Below are positions 1 to 7,324 of a stretch of DNA of 13,713 nucleotides, piece by piece (position 1 is the first letter of the stretch; each line of letters starts with the position of its first letter). This stretch comes from an uncultured Amaricoccus sp. (GTDB taxonomy: Bacteria; Pseudomonadota; Alphaproteobacteria; Rhodobacterales; Rhodobacteraceae): contig NZ_CALLYO010000544.1 in assembly GCF_937858865.1 (NCBI RefSeq), positions 1 through 13,713 of the forward strand, in the 5' to 3' direction. Below the pieces are notes generated by a model that worked only from the letters and a program-made list of their open reading frames with translations, ran no database searches and had not been told where the DNA came from. The position numbers were made by a program, and so were the translations under genes.

Positions 1-945
1 CTCACCCTCGCCCAGACCCCCGCCGGCCTCACCTGCTTCCTCGTCCCGCGCTGGACGCCGGACGGCGAGCGGAATGCCATCCGCCTCCTCCGCCTCAAGG
101 ACAAGCTCGGCAACCGCGCCAACGCGTCGGCCGAGATCGAATATGCCGGCGCCCACGCCCTCGCCCTCGGCGAGCCGGGCGCCGGCGTCCGCACCATCAT
201 CGAGATGGTCCACCACACCCGCCTCGACACCGCCCTCGCCCCCGCCGGCCTGATGCGCGCCGCCCTCTCCGAGGCGCTCTGGTGGACCTCCGGCCGCCGC
301 GCCTTCCAGCGCCGGCTGATCGACCAGCCGCTGATGGCGAGCGTCCTCGCCGACCTCGCCCTCGAGGTCGAGAGCGCGCTGGCCCTCGGCCTCCGCGTCG
401 CGGTCGCCTTCGATGAAGGCGACCGCGCCTTCGCCCGCATCGCCGTGGCGCTCGCCAAGTTCCTCAACAACAAGCGCTGCCCGGCCGCCGTCTACGAGGC
501 GATGGAGTGCCTCGGCGGCATGGGCTACATCGAGGACGGCCCGCTGCCGCTCCTCTACCGCGAGGCCCCGCTCAATTCGATCTGGGAGGGATCGGGCAAC
601 GTGATCTGCCTCGACGTGCTGCGGACGCTGGACAAGGACACCGCCGCGCGCGAGCGCCTCGAGGCCGAGCTCGCCGCCGCCCGCGGCCGCTCCGCCGCCT
701 ACGACCGCGCCATGGACGACCTCGCGCGCCAGTGGCGCGGCCAGCCGCCGGAAGCCGAGGCCCGCTGGCTCGTCGAGCGCCTCGCCAGCCTCCTCGCCGC
801 CTCGGTCCTCCTGCGCGACGGCGCCGAGCCCGCCGCCGAGGCCTACGTCGCCACCCGCGTCGCCGGCGAAGGCGGCCGCGTCGCCGGCGCCTGGCCGGCG
901 CGCCTCGACCGCCAGGGCCTCATCGCGCGGGCGATGCCATGCTGA
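1..945 (+). CDS. aidB: AidB-like acyl-CoA dehydrogenase family flavoprotein (C-terminal part, 5' end outside window)
   Basis: The frame is open from base 1 to the TGA at 943-945, giving 314 residues; the first annotated-looking Met at 205 is internal. The protein belongs to the acyl-CoA dehydrogenase superfamily. Family-typical stretches are KDKLGNRANAS (fragment residues about 34-44), IIEMVHHTRLD (66-76), ECLGGMGYIE (169-178) and YREAPLNSIWEGSGN (186-200). The Glu in SIWEG (about 196) lies where the catalytic base of many acyl-CoA dehydrogenases lies. The wording of these motifs is closest to E. coli AidB, a FAD protein of about 540 residues in the adaptive response to DNA alkylation with weak isovaleryl-CoA dehydrogenase activity; this is from memory of the family, not a search. 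Roughly the first 220 residues would lie upstream. A fatty or branched acyl-CoA dehydrogenase role cannot be excluded. The stop overlaps the next gene by 7 nt, so the two are probably co-translated. Confidence 0.82.
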   Translation, partial: LTLAQTPAGLTCFLVPRWTPDGERNAIRLLRLKDKLGNRANASAEIEYAGAHALALGEPGAGVRTIIEMVHHTRLDTALAPAGLMRAALSEALWWTSGRRAFQRRLIDQPLMASVLADLALEVESALALGLRVAVAFDEGDRAFARIAVALAKFLNNKRCPAAVYEAMECLGGMGYIEDGPLPLLYREAPLNSIWEGSGNVICLDVLRTLDKDTAARERLEAELAAARGRSAAYDRAMDDLARQWRGQPPEAEARWLVERLASLLAASVLLRDGAEPAAEAYVATRVAGEGGRVAGAWPARLDRQGLIARAMPC

Positions 946-1352
946 GGGCCGCCCTCCTCCTCGCCCTCGCCGCGCTCGCCGCCTGTGCGCGCCTCGGCGT
1001 CCCGGCCCCTGCCCTCCCCGGCTCGGGCAGCAAGGGCGTGACGAAGCTGGTCGAGAACCGCGTCTGGATCTCCGAGGACCCGGACGCGCCTCGCGGCATG
1101 CTGCGCATCTTCCTCTCCGACGGCACGCTGGTGATGACGAGCTGCACCGAGACCTACCGCCTCGCCCCCTGGCGCTGGGTCGAGGGCAGCACGCTGGTCT
1201 GGGAGGAGGACGGCCGCATCCTGCGCGCCGAGGTCGCCGTCGTCGAGCGCGACAGCCTCGGCCTCGTCATCGACCTCGGCAACGGCGAGCTCCTCTCGCA
1301 GCGCTTCCACGCCGCCGAGGCCCCCGTCGTCTGCCCCGACCTCCCCCGCTGA
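939..1352 (+). CDS. Small predicted lipoprotein of unknown function
   Basis: The 137-residue protein begins with a short lipoprotein signal: Arg3, a hydrophobic run at residues 4-15, then a lipobox L13-A14-A15-C16. This predicts lipid attachment at Cys16 and a periplasm-facing, membrane-anchored product. The mature part is rich in beta-type sequence (RGMLRIFLSDGTLVM, then ETYRLAPWRW, then LVWEEDGRILRAEV) with two further Cys residues, one near the C-terminus in VVCPDLPR. I do not recognise a named domain; the fold may be a small beta-barrel or META-like module, which is a guess. The ATG at 939 is chosen because it places the signal peptide exactly at the N-terminus. The frame is open further upstream (to 507), but that part is the antiphase shadow of the acyl-CoA dehydrogenase gene. 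No clear Shine-Dalgarno is visible, and the 7-nt overlap with the upstream gene suggests translational coupling. Confidence 0.75.
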   Translation: MLRAALLLALAALAACARLGVPAPALPGSGSKGVTKLVENRVWISEDPDAPRGMLRIFLSDGTLVMTSCTETYRLAPWRWVEGSTLVWEEDGRILRAEVAVVERDSLGLVIDLGNGELLSQRFHAAEAPVVCPDLPR

Positions 1353-1358
1353 CCCGGC

Positions 1359-2471
1359 CTACTGCAGGAATCGCCGGAAGCGGGCGAGGGCGAAGGCGAA
1401 GCAGGCCGCGCCGATGACGGCGAGCGCGAGGAGCTGCGGCCAGACCACGGCCAGGCCGGCGCCGCGGAAGAGGACCGCCTGCGCCAGGATGACGAAATGG
1501 GTGTCCGGGGCGGCGAGCATGATCGTCCGGATCGCCTCGGGCATGCTCTCGCGCGGGGTCGACGCGCCCGACAGCATCTGCAGCGGCATCAGCGTCAGCA
1601 TGAGGAGGAGGCCGAACTGCGGCATCGAGCCCGCCACCGTCGCGAGGAAGATGCCCATGCAGGTCGTCGCGAAGAGCTGCAGCGCGGCCGCGACGAGGAA
1701 GAGGGCCAGCGAGCCGGCAAGCGGCACCCCGAGCCAGAGCCGGACCACGACGAGGAGCGAGAAGGCGGTGGCCAGCCAGACGACGAGCGCCATCGACCAG
1801 ACCTTCGAGAGCATGATCTCGGCCGGCGTCACCGGCATGACGAGCAGGTGCTCGATCGTCCCATGCTCGCGCTCGCGGATGAGCGCGGCGCCGGTCAGGA
1901 TGATCGAGAGCATGGTGACCGAGGTGATGACGTCCGTCACCGCGCCAAACCAGCCCTGGTCGAGCGCCGGGTTGAAGCGCGCGCGGAGCGCGAGCTCGAC
2001 CGGCAGCTCGGCGACGGCGCGGCTGCCCTCGACGTATTCCGCCACCTCGCTCGTCACGATCGACTGCACGTAGCCGCCGCCGGTGAAGGCCTGGCTGACC
2101 CGCGTCGCGTCGATGTTGAGCTGCAGCTCGGGCACCCGCCCGGCGACGAGGTCGCGCTCGAACCCGGGCGGGATGTCGAGCGCGAAGGTATCGAGCCCCG
2201 CATCCATGCGCGCGTCCATCTCGTACTGGTCGATCAGCACCGGCGGCACGAAGTAGGGCGGATAGAAGGCGGTGGTGATCCGGGTCGAGAGGGTCGACTG
2301 GTCCTCGTCGACGATGGCGATGGCGGCGCGGTTCAGCGTCTCGGGCATCGAGCGCGACTGCGCATAGACCGAGAAGGTGAAGGCGTAGAGGATGAGGATC
2401 ATCATCGCCGGGTCGCGCGCCAGGCCGCGGAGCTCCTTGACGCCGAGGTCGAGGACGTTCGCGACCCGCAT
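1359..2471 (-). CDS. ABC-2 type transporter permease (YhhJ-like)
   Basis: This 370-residue membrane protein has ABC-2 permease architecture. One membrane segment lies near the N-terminus (about 21-38). A large extracytoplasmic domain follows (about 40-175), containing IAIVDEDQST and LDIPPGFERDL, typical of this permease class. About five C-terminal membrane segments follow (roughly 176-198, 224-248, 252-278, 284-303, 340-362). The segment IREREHGTIEHLLVMPVTPAEIMLSK (about 198-223, split here only by length) is the conserved cytoplasmic ABC-2 coupling region. The length is close to E. coli YhhJ (about 375). It lies 3 nt downstream of the RbbA-type gene, so it is the last gene of the export operon and probably supplies a second permease half. 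It ends 6 nt from the convergent lipoprotein gene with no room for an ordinary terminator between them. Confidence 0.9.
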   Translation of the reverse strand: MRVANVLDLGVKELRGLARDPAMMILILYAFTFSVYAQSRSMPETLNRAAIAIVDEDQSTLSTRITTAFYPPYFVPPVLIDQYEMDARMDAGLDTFALDIPPGFERDLVAGRVPELQLNIDATRVSQAFTGGGYVQSIVTSEVAEYVEGSRAVAELPVELALRARFNPALDQGWFGAVTDVITSVTMLSIILTGAALIREREHGTIEHLLVMPVTPAEIMLSKVWSMALVVWLATAFSLLVVVRLWLGVPLAGSLALFLVAAALQLFATTCMGIFLATVAGSMPQFGLLLMLTLMPLQMLSGASTPRESMPEAIRTIMLAAPDTHFVILAQAVLFRGAGLAVVWPQLLALAVIGAACFAFALARFRRFLQ

Positions 2472-2474
2472 CGC

Positions 2475-5198
2475 TCAGCGCGCCTGCTTGCGCAGGAAGG
2501 CCGTGCCGAGCGCGACGAGCACCGGGATGGCGAGAACAAGAGGCAGGTAGCTCGCGGCGAGATCGGGGATGCCGAGCCCCTTGGAAAAGGTGCCCCGCGC
2601 GATGGTGACGAAATAGGTCGCCGGGAAGACCCTGCCGATCGCCGCACCGACCCCCTCGAGCGAGGAGACCGGGTCGATCAGCCCGGAGAACTGCACCGCC
2701 GGGATCAGCGTGATGAGCGCGGTGGCGAAGATCGCCGCCGTCTGGCTCCTCATGAAGGCCGAGATCACGAGGCCCATGCCGGTCGCGACGAAGGCATAGA
2801 GCAGCGCCGCGAGCGCCAGCGCGGCGAAGCTGCCGGTCATCGGCACGCGGAAGACGAAGACGGCGAAGCCGGTCAGCATGAGGAAGTTGACGAGCGCCAG
2901 CACGGCATAGGGGAGCTGCTTGCCGAGCAGGAACTCGAGCCGGGTGACCGGCGTCACGTAGAAGTTGATGATCGAGCCGAGCTCCTTCTCGCGGACGATC
3001 GAGAGCACGGTCAGCATCGCCGGGATCATCAGCAGCAGCATCGGGATTACCGCCGGAACCATGGCGACGAGGCTCTCGACGCTCGGATTGTAGCGATAGC
3101 GGACGACGAGCTCGAAGCTGCCGGCCGTCGCCGCGGCGCCATGGGCCTCCCGCGCCTTCCGCCCCAGCCAGTCGGCGTGCATCCCCTGGACGTAGCCGCG
3201 CACGGTCTCGGCGCGCGCCGGCATAGCGCCGTCGATCCAGGCGCCGATCTCGACCGGGGCGCCGCGGTCGAGGTCGCGCGCGAAGCCGGGCGGGATCTCG
3301 ATCGCGAGGCTGATCTCGCCCGCACGCATCCGCGCGTCGATGTCGGCGTGGTCGACGAGCGGCGGCGCCTCGTCGAAATAGCGCGAGCCGGCGATGTCGA
3401 GCACATAGTCGCGGCTGAGCGTGGTATCGTCGCGGTCGAGGACGGCGAAGGTCAGGTTCTCGACATCCATGTTGATGCCGTAGCCGATCACGAACATCAG
3501 GATCAGGCTGCCGACCATGGCGAGGGTGGCGCGGATCGGATCGCGGCGGAGCTCGAGCGTCTCGCGGAAGCTGTAGGCGAACATCCGTCGCGGGTCGAAG
3601 CGGCGCTTGCGCGGCACGGCGAGCCCGGCCTCGGCGACCGGCGCCGGCCCCCCGCCGCCGCCCTCCTCGCCGATCGCCTCCTCCAGGCAGGCGACGAAGG
3701 CCTCCTCGAGGGTCGCCGACCCCTTGCCCGCGACGATCGCGGCGGGCGTGTCGCTGACCAGGACGCGGCCCGCATACATCAGCGAGATGCGGTCGCAGAG
3801 CTCGGCCTCGTTCATGAAGTGGGTCGAGACGAAGATCGTCACGCCGTCCTGGCGCGAGAGCTCGCCGAGGATGCGCCAGAAGGAGGCGCGCGCCACCGGG
3901 TCGACCCCCGAGGTCGGCTCGTCGAGGATCAGCACATCGGGCGCGTGGATGAGCGCCACGGCGAGGCTCAGCCGCTGGCGGATGCCGAGGGCCAGCGCGT
4001 CGGGCAAGGCGTCGACCACCTCGGCGAGGTCGAAGCGCTCGACCATCTCGCGGACGCGGGGGCCGATGCGCTCCCGCGGCAGCCGGAAGAGGCGGGCGTG
4101 CAGCTCGAGGTTCTGGCGGACGGTGAGCTCGGTATAGAGCGAGAAGGCCTGGCTCATGTAGCCGACCCGCCGGCGGACCTCCATGTCGTGCGGGTCGACC
4201 TCGCGCCCGAAGAGCCGCGCCGTGCCCTCGGTCGCCGGCAGGAGGCCGGTCAGCATCTTCATCGTCGTGGTCTTGCCGCAGCCGTTCGAGCCGAGGAAGC
4301 CGAAGATCTCGCCGCGCCGGATGCGGAAGCTCACCCGGTCGACGGCCGTGAAGTCGCCGAAGCGCATGGTGAGGCCCTCGGCCTCGATCGCCGGGGCCTC
4401 GCCGTCCACCGTCGTCCGCGGCGGGAAGCGCGGCTGCCCGTAACCCTGCCGCCGCTCCGCGGGAAGGAGCGCGACGAAGGCGGCATCGAGGTCGCGCGCA
4501 CCGGTGCGTTCGAGCAGATCCGCCGGCGCGCCGGTCGCGAGGACGCGCCCGCCGTCCATCGCCGCCAGCCAGTCGAAGCGGGCGGCCTCCTCCATGTAGG
4601 CGGTGGAGACGATCACGCTCATCCCCGGCCGCCCGGCGCGGATCGCCTCGATGAGCTCCCAGAACCGGCGGCGCGACAGCGGGTCGACGCCAGTCGTCGG
4701 CTCGTCGAGGATCAGGAGATCGGGATCGTGGATGAGCGCGCAGCAGAGGCCGAGCTTCTGCTTCATGCCGCCCGAGAGCTTCTGCGCCGGCCGGTCGGCA
4801 AAGGGGGCGAGCCCGGTGCCGGCGAGCAGGCTCGCGATCCGCCGCGCGCGCTCCTCGGCATCCTGGCCGAACAGGCGGCCGAAGAAGTCGACGTTCTCGC
4901 GCACCGACAGCGTCTGGTAGAGGTTCCGCCCCAGCCCTTGCGGCATGTAGGCGATCCGCGGCTGCACCGCCTCGCGGTGGGCGGTGTCGGCGATGTCGCC
5001 GCCGAGCACGCGGATCCGGCCCGCCTGCACCGCGCGGGCGCCGGCGACGAGCGAGAGGAGCGTCGACTTGCCGACCCCGTCCGGCCCGATCAGGCCGACC
5101 ATGCACCCCGCCGGCAGGTCGAGCGTGATGTCGGCGAGCGCGCGGACCTTGCCGAAGGACAGGCCGACGCCCTCGATCCGGGCGACCGGCTCGCTCAT
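2475..5198 (-). CDS. rbbA: RbbA-type fusion: two ABC ATPase domains plus an ABC-2 permease domain
   Basis: The 907-residue protein has three parts. ATPase domain 1 has Walker A GPDGVGKS (38-45), Q-loop Q87, signature LSGGMKQ (141-147) and Walker B LLILDE (161-166). ATPase domain 2 has Walker A GSNGCGKT (303-310), Q350, a degenerate signature LALGIRQ (402-408), Walker B VLILDE (422-427) and switch His460. The ABC-2 permease part starts with a membrane helix at about 558-577, then an extracytoplasmic domain, then about five helices between 710 and 902. The switch His is replaced by Ala200 in domain 1 (STAYMEEA). Length and order match E. coli RbbA (about 911), reported as a ribosome-associated ATPase, though a drug or solute exporter role fits the neighbours. 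The start at 5198 is chosen because its ATG overlaps the adaptor gene stop as ATGA and opens directly onto the first ATPase domain; the open frame continuing to 6239 is a shadow of the adaptor gene. Confidence 0.93.
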   Translation of the reverse strand: MSEPVARIEGVGLSFGKVRALADITLDLPAGCMVGLIGPDGVGKSTLLSLVAGARAVQAGRIRVLGGDIADTAHREAVQPRIAYMPQGLGRNLYQTLSVRENVDFFGRLFGQDAEERARRIASLLAGTGLAPFADRPAQKLSGGMKQKLGLCCALIHDPDLLILDEPTTGVDPLSRRRFWELIEAIRAGRPGMSVIVSTAYMEEAARFDWLAAMDGGRVLATGAPADLLERTGARDLDAAFVALLPAERRQGYGQPRFPPRTTVDGEAPAIEAEGLTMRFGDFTAVDRVSFRIRRGEIFGFLGSNGCGKTTTMKMLTGLLPATEGTARLFGREVDPHDMEVRRRVGYMSQAFSLYTELTVRQNLELHARLFRLPRERIGPRVREMVERFDLAEVVDALPDALALGIRQRLSLAVALIHAPDVLILDEPTSGVDPVARASFWRILGELSRQDGVTIFVSTHFMNEAELCDRISLMYAGRVLVSDTPAAIVAGKGSATLEEAFVACLEEAIGEEGGGGGPAPVAEAGLAVPRKRRFDPRRMFAYSFRETLELRRDPIRATLAMVGSLILMFVIGYGINMDVENLTFAVLDRDDTTLSRDYVLDIAGSRYFDEAPPLVDHADIDARMRAGEISLAIEIPPGFARDLDRGAPVEIGAWIDGAMPARAETVRGYVQGMHADWLGRKAREAHGAAATAGSFELVVRYRYNPSVESLVAMVPAVIPMLLLMIPAMLTVLSIVREKELGSIINFYVTPVTRLEFLLGKQLPYAVLALVNFLMLTGFAVFVFRVPMTGSFAALALAALLYAFVATGMGLVISAFMRSQTAAIFATALITLIPAVQFSGLIDPVSSLEGVGAAIGRVFPATYFVTIARGTFSKGLGIPDLAASYLPLVLAIPVLVALGTAFLRKQAR

Positions 5199-6277
5199 TG
5201 CACGAGGTTCGCCGAGAGGAACGCGGGCCACTCGGCGTCGGAGTCGAGGCGGACGTAGGCCATGCCCGGCAGGCCGGTCTTCACGTACTGGACGTAGCGC
5301 CGGAGCAGGTCCTTCGGCACCTGCGCCCGCACCCGGAACATCAGCTTCTGGCGCTCCTCCTCGGTCTCGACCGTCCGCGGCGTGAACTGGGCCACGTCGG
5401 CGACGAAGCGGACGGTGGCCGGGATCACCCACTGCGGGGCGGCGTCGAGGACGAGGCGGGCCTCGGCCCCGATGGCGACGCGGCCCGCCTGGGCGGTGGG
5501 CAGGAAGAAGGTCATGTAGACGTCGCCGAGATCGACCATGTTGAGCACGCGGCCGCCGGCAGCCAGCACCTCGCCCGGCTGGGCGACGCGGTACTGGACC
5601 CGCCCGTCCCGGGGGGCCCGCAGGGTCGAATCGTCGATGTCGGCCTCGATCGATTCGATCGCGGCCGCAGCGGCGTCCACCGCGGCCTCGGCGTCGACGA
5701 CCAGGGCCTTCGCCGCGCTGATCGCCGCCTCGGCGGCGGCGAACTGCGCCTCGGCGGCAGCGAGGGCGGCCTGCGCCGACTCCGCCGCGGCGCGGTCGTT
5801 GTCGAGCACCGACTGCGAGATGGTGTTCGACCGCGCCAGCGGCTCCGACCGCGCCAGCTGACGCTGGGCGGCGTCGTTGTCCGCGCGGCGCTGCGCCACC
5901 ACGGCGTCCGCCGCCCGCTCCTCCGCCTCGCGCTGGCGGACGAGGCTCTGCGCCGTCTCGACCCCGATCCGCGCCCGCCGCTCCTCTGCCCTGGCCTGGC
6001 GGAGCTGCGCCTCGAGCTGGGCGGTGTCCATGCGCGCCAGCGCCTGCCCGGCGGTGACGAAGTCGCCCTCGTCGACGAGGATGTCGCCGAGCCGCCCGGC
6101 GACCTTGGTCGAGATGTCGATCGCCGTGGCCTCGATCCGCCCGTTCCCGCTCGCGAACCCCGCCGGCAGCGTGTCGGCGCCGAGCCGCTGCCAGGCGACC
6201 CAGGCGACCAGCAGCAGCAGGACGCCGGCGACACCCCACAGGACCAGCCCGCGTCGCGACCTGACGGTTTCGGCCAT
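5195..6277 (-). CDS. HlyD-family periplasmic adaptor / membrane fusion protein (YhiI-like)
   Basis: The 360-residue protein starts with a basic N-terminus and one membrane anchor (about 10-29, [20 protein letters not shown]). A first half of the lipoyl-like domain follows ([18 protein letters not shown], about 46-63). Next comes a long Ala/Glu/Gln/Arg-rich alpha-helical hairpin (about 83-215), then the second lipoyl half ([20 protein letters not shown], about 219-238) and a beta-barrel. The C-terminal motif [16 protein letters not shown] (299-314) is characteristic of YhiI/YbhG-type adaptors. It should link the inner-membrane ABC unit to the periplasm and possibly an outer-membrane channel. 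The start at 6277 is preferred over the Met at 6367 because AGGAG lies 8 nt upstream and it places the anchor at the very N-terminus. It is the first gene of the operon and overlaps the ATPase gene by 4 nt. Confidence 0.92.
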   Translation of the reverse strand: MAETVRSRRGLVLWGVAGVLLLLVAWVAWQRLGADTLPAGFASGNGRIEATAIDISTKVAGRLGDILVDEGDFVTAGQALARMDTAQLEAQLRQARAEERRARIGVETAQSLVRQREAEERAADAVVAQRRADNDAAQRQLARSEPLARSNTISQSVLDNDRAAAESAQAALAAAEAQFAAAEAAISAAKALVVDAEAAVDAAAAAIESIEADIDDSTLRAPRDGRVQYRVAQPGEVLAAGGRVLNMVDLGDVYMTFFLPTAQAGRVAIGAEARLVLDAAPQWVIPATVRFVADVAQFTPRTVETEEERQKLMFRVRAQVPKDLLRRYVQYVKTGLPGMAYVRLDSDAEWPAFLSANLVQ

Positions 6278-6285
6278 TCGCTGCG

Positions 6286-6334
6286 CTCCTGCATGGACCC
6301 CGGGAGACCCTAGCAAGCTTCTGCTGCAGGGCAA
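6286..6334 (-). promoter_or_regulatory. Possible promoter and ribosome binding site of the export operon
   Basis: On the minus strand, TTGCCC (6334-6329) and TAGGGT (6312-6307) are separated by 16 bp, which loosely fits a housekeeping -35/-10 pair. The start of transcription would fall near 6300. AGGAG (6290-6286) sits 8 nt before the adaptor ATG at 6277 and is the clearest ribosome binding site nearby. The -10 match is only three of six, so the promoter part is weak; the ribosome binding site is solid. Confidence 0.35.
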
Positions 6335-6406
6335 CATCTCGGCCCTCGCCCCGCGCGACGACCTCACGCCCGCGTTAACGAATCAATCCCGAGTCATTCG
6401 GTCGCA

Positions 6407-6428
6407 ATACGCATTCCATACGCATTCC
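6407..6428. repeat. Two perfect 11-bp tandem repeats (ATACGCATTCC)
   Basis: The unit ATACGCATTCC occurs at 6407-6417 and again immediately at 6418-6428 without mismatch. An 11-bp period puts both copies on about the same face of the helix, as expected for cooperative binding by a regulator. It lies about 130-150 bp upstream of the adaptor gene start. No function can be assigned from sequence alone. Confidence 0.7.
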
Positions 6429-6479
6429 ACATGCGATGCAGATCGAATGAATCCCCGTAATCCATTGCCATTCAACGGT

Positions 6480-7085
6480 TCACGACTCATCCCCCTCGAC
6501 CTCCGCCGACAGCCCGGACCAGCGGTGCGCCAGACCGGCATCGAGATCGAACAGATCGAGCACGCGCCCGATGGTATGGTCGACCATCTCCCCGATCGAG
6601 GCCGGCCGCGCATAAAAGGCCGGGACGGGCGGATAGACGATCGCCCCCATCTCGGTGACCGCCGCCATCGAGCGGATATGCCCGAGGTGGAGCGGCGTCT
6701 CGCGCAGCATCAGCACCAGCCGCCGCCGCTCCTTCAGCGTCACGTCCGCTGCCCGGGTGAGCAGGCTCGAGGTGGTGCCCGCGGCGATCTCCGACAGCGT
6801 CCGGACCGAGCAGGGCGCCACGATCATCCCCAGCGTCCGAAACGACCCGCTGGCGCAGGCCGCGCCTATGTCCTTGTTCGCATGGGTAACCGTCGCCAGC
6901 GCCTCGAGGTCGCGCGGCGTGAAATCGGCCTCCGCCGCGATCGCGACCCGGGCCGCCTGCGAGATCACCAGATGGCTGTCCACCCCGGCATCGCGCAGCG
7001 CCTCGAGCAGCCGCTTGCCGTAGATCGCGCCCGACGCGCCGGTGACCCCGACGATGATGCAGGGCCGTGAGCGGGAAACCCTCAT
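6480..7085 (-). CDS. ubiX: UbiX flavin prenyltransferase
   Basis: The 201-residue protein matches the UbiX family throughout. Visible motifs are VGVTGASGAIYG (12-23, flavin phosphate binding), PCSVRTLSEIAAG (91-103), RAADVTLKERR (111-121), RETPLHLGH (128-136) and PPVPAFYARP (152-161). UbiX joins dimethylallyl phosphate to FMN to make prenylated FMN, the cofactor of UbiD-type decarboxylases, in the cytoplasm; this is established family knowledge. The ATG at 7085 has GAGGGGG just upstream (7097-7091) and starts right before the conserved N-terminal strand; the open frame running upstream to 7568 is non-coding for UbiX. The start overlaps the stop of a degraded ubiD stub as ATGA. With no intact ubiD in the window, the product presumably serves a decarboxylase encoded elsewhere. 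The C-terminal 20 residues run slightly beyond the usual core. Confidence 0.93.
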   Translation of the reverse strand: MRVSRSRPCIIVGVTGASGAIYGKRLLEALRDAGVDSHLVISQAARVAIAAEADFTPRDLEALATVTHANKDIGAACASGSFRTLGMIVAPCSVRTLSEIAAGTTSSLLTRAADVTLKERRRLVLMLRETPLHLGHIRSMAAVTEMGAIVYPPVPAFYARPASIGEMVDHTIGRVLDLFDLDAGLAHRWSGLSAEVEGDES

Positions 7086-7295
7086 CCCGCCCCCCTCACA
7101 CCGGCGCGCAGCACCGCCTCGGCCCGGATGCCGTGGAGCGCATCGAGCCCCATCCGCGACGTCGTCCCGCCCCCCGGGGCCGAGGGGTCGAGCGCATTGC
7201 CGGGAAGCTGGTCGAGGATCATCACGTTGCTGCCGGAAGTGGGTCGAGAGCGTCCAGACTATCTCCGCATCGCGGGCCGCGTCGACACCGCTTTC
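7082..7295 (-). pseudogene. C-terminal remnant of a UbiD-family decarboxylase gene, truncated and frameshifted
   Basis: Between lacI and ubiX, two adjacent minus-strand frames together spell a UbiD C-terminal region. From about 7295 to 7227 one frame reads VDAARDAEIVWTLSTHFR. From about 7225 to the TGA at 7084-7082 the next frame reads VMILDQLPGNALDPSAP and then TTSRMGLDALHG. From memory, E. coli UbiD has VNARDWNDVIWAITTRM, followed by GLGSKMGLDAT in the same order and spacing. The frame change at about 7222-7230 fits a small deletion or a one-base insertion. Several hundred N-terminal residues are missing, and the lacI stop lies only about 30 bp upstream of the homology. What remains lacks the prenyl-FMN site and cannot be an active decarboxylase. 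The stop still overlaps the ubiX ATG by 4 nt, the layout of a former ubiD-ubiX pair. No search was possible; the call rests on motif order. Confidence 0.7.
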
Positions 7296-7324
7296 GACCG
7301 CCGGACAGCACACGGCGGTGCCGT

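Larger units (their letters stand above)
6278..6479. other. AT-richer intergenic region between the export operon and ubiX
   Basis: This 202-bp gap has no gene that I can support. Its part from about 6370 to 6480 is clearly less GC-rich than the coding sequence around it. It holds two perfect 11-bp tandem repeats (6407-6428). The word CGAATNAATCCC occurs at 6379-6390 and 6444-6455, and an inverted CGAAT lies at 6396-6400. These words suggest protein-binding sites for control of the export operon. No rho-independent terminator for ubiX is evident. Confidence 0.5.

Noticed and set aside
507..938. Upstream extension of the lipoprotein frame
   Set aside because: The extension is the +2 shadow of the acyl-CoA dehydrogenase and would bury the lipoprotein signal peptide in the middle of a protein.
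1267..5106. A 1279-codon open frame on the minus strand overlapping the permease and ATPase genes
   Set aside because: It is out of frame with the genuine ATPase and permease motifs and has low-complexity Arg/Pro/Ala composition; it is a shadow frame.
1497..5258. A 1253-codon open frame on the plus strand opposite the export operon
   Set aside because: It is antisense to three well-recognised genes and its product is dominated by Arg, Glu, Asp, His and Gly, the usual composition of antiphase frames in GC-rich DNA.
6278..6367. Earlier start (6367) for the HlyD-type adaptor
   Set aside because: It adds about 30 residues ahead of the membrane anchor with no family support, while the ATG at 6277 has AGGAG at a good distance.
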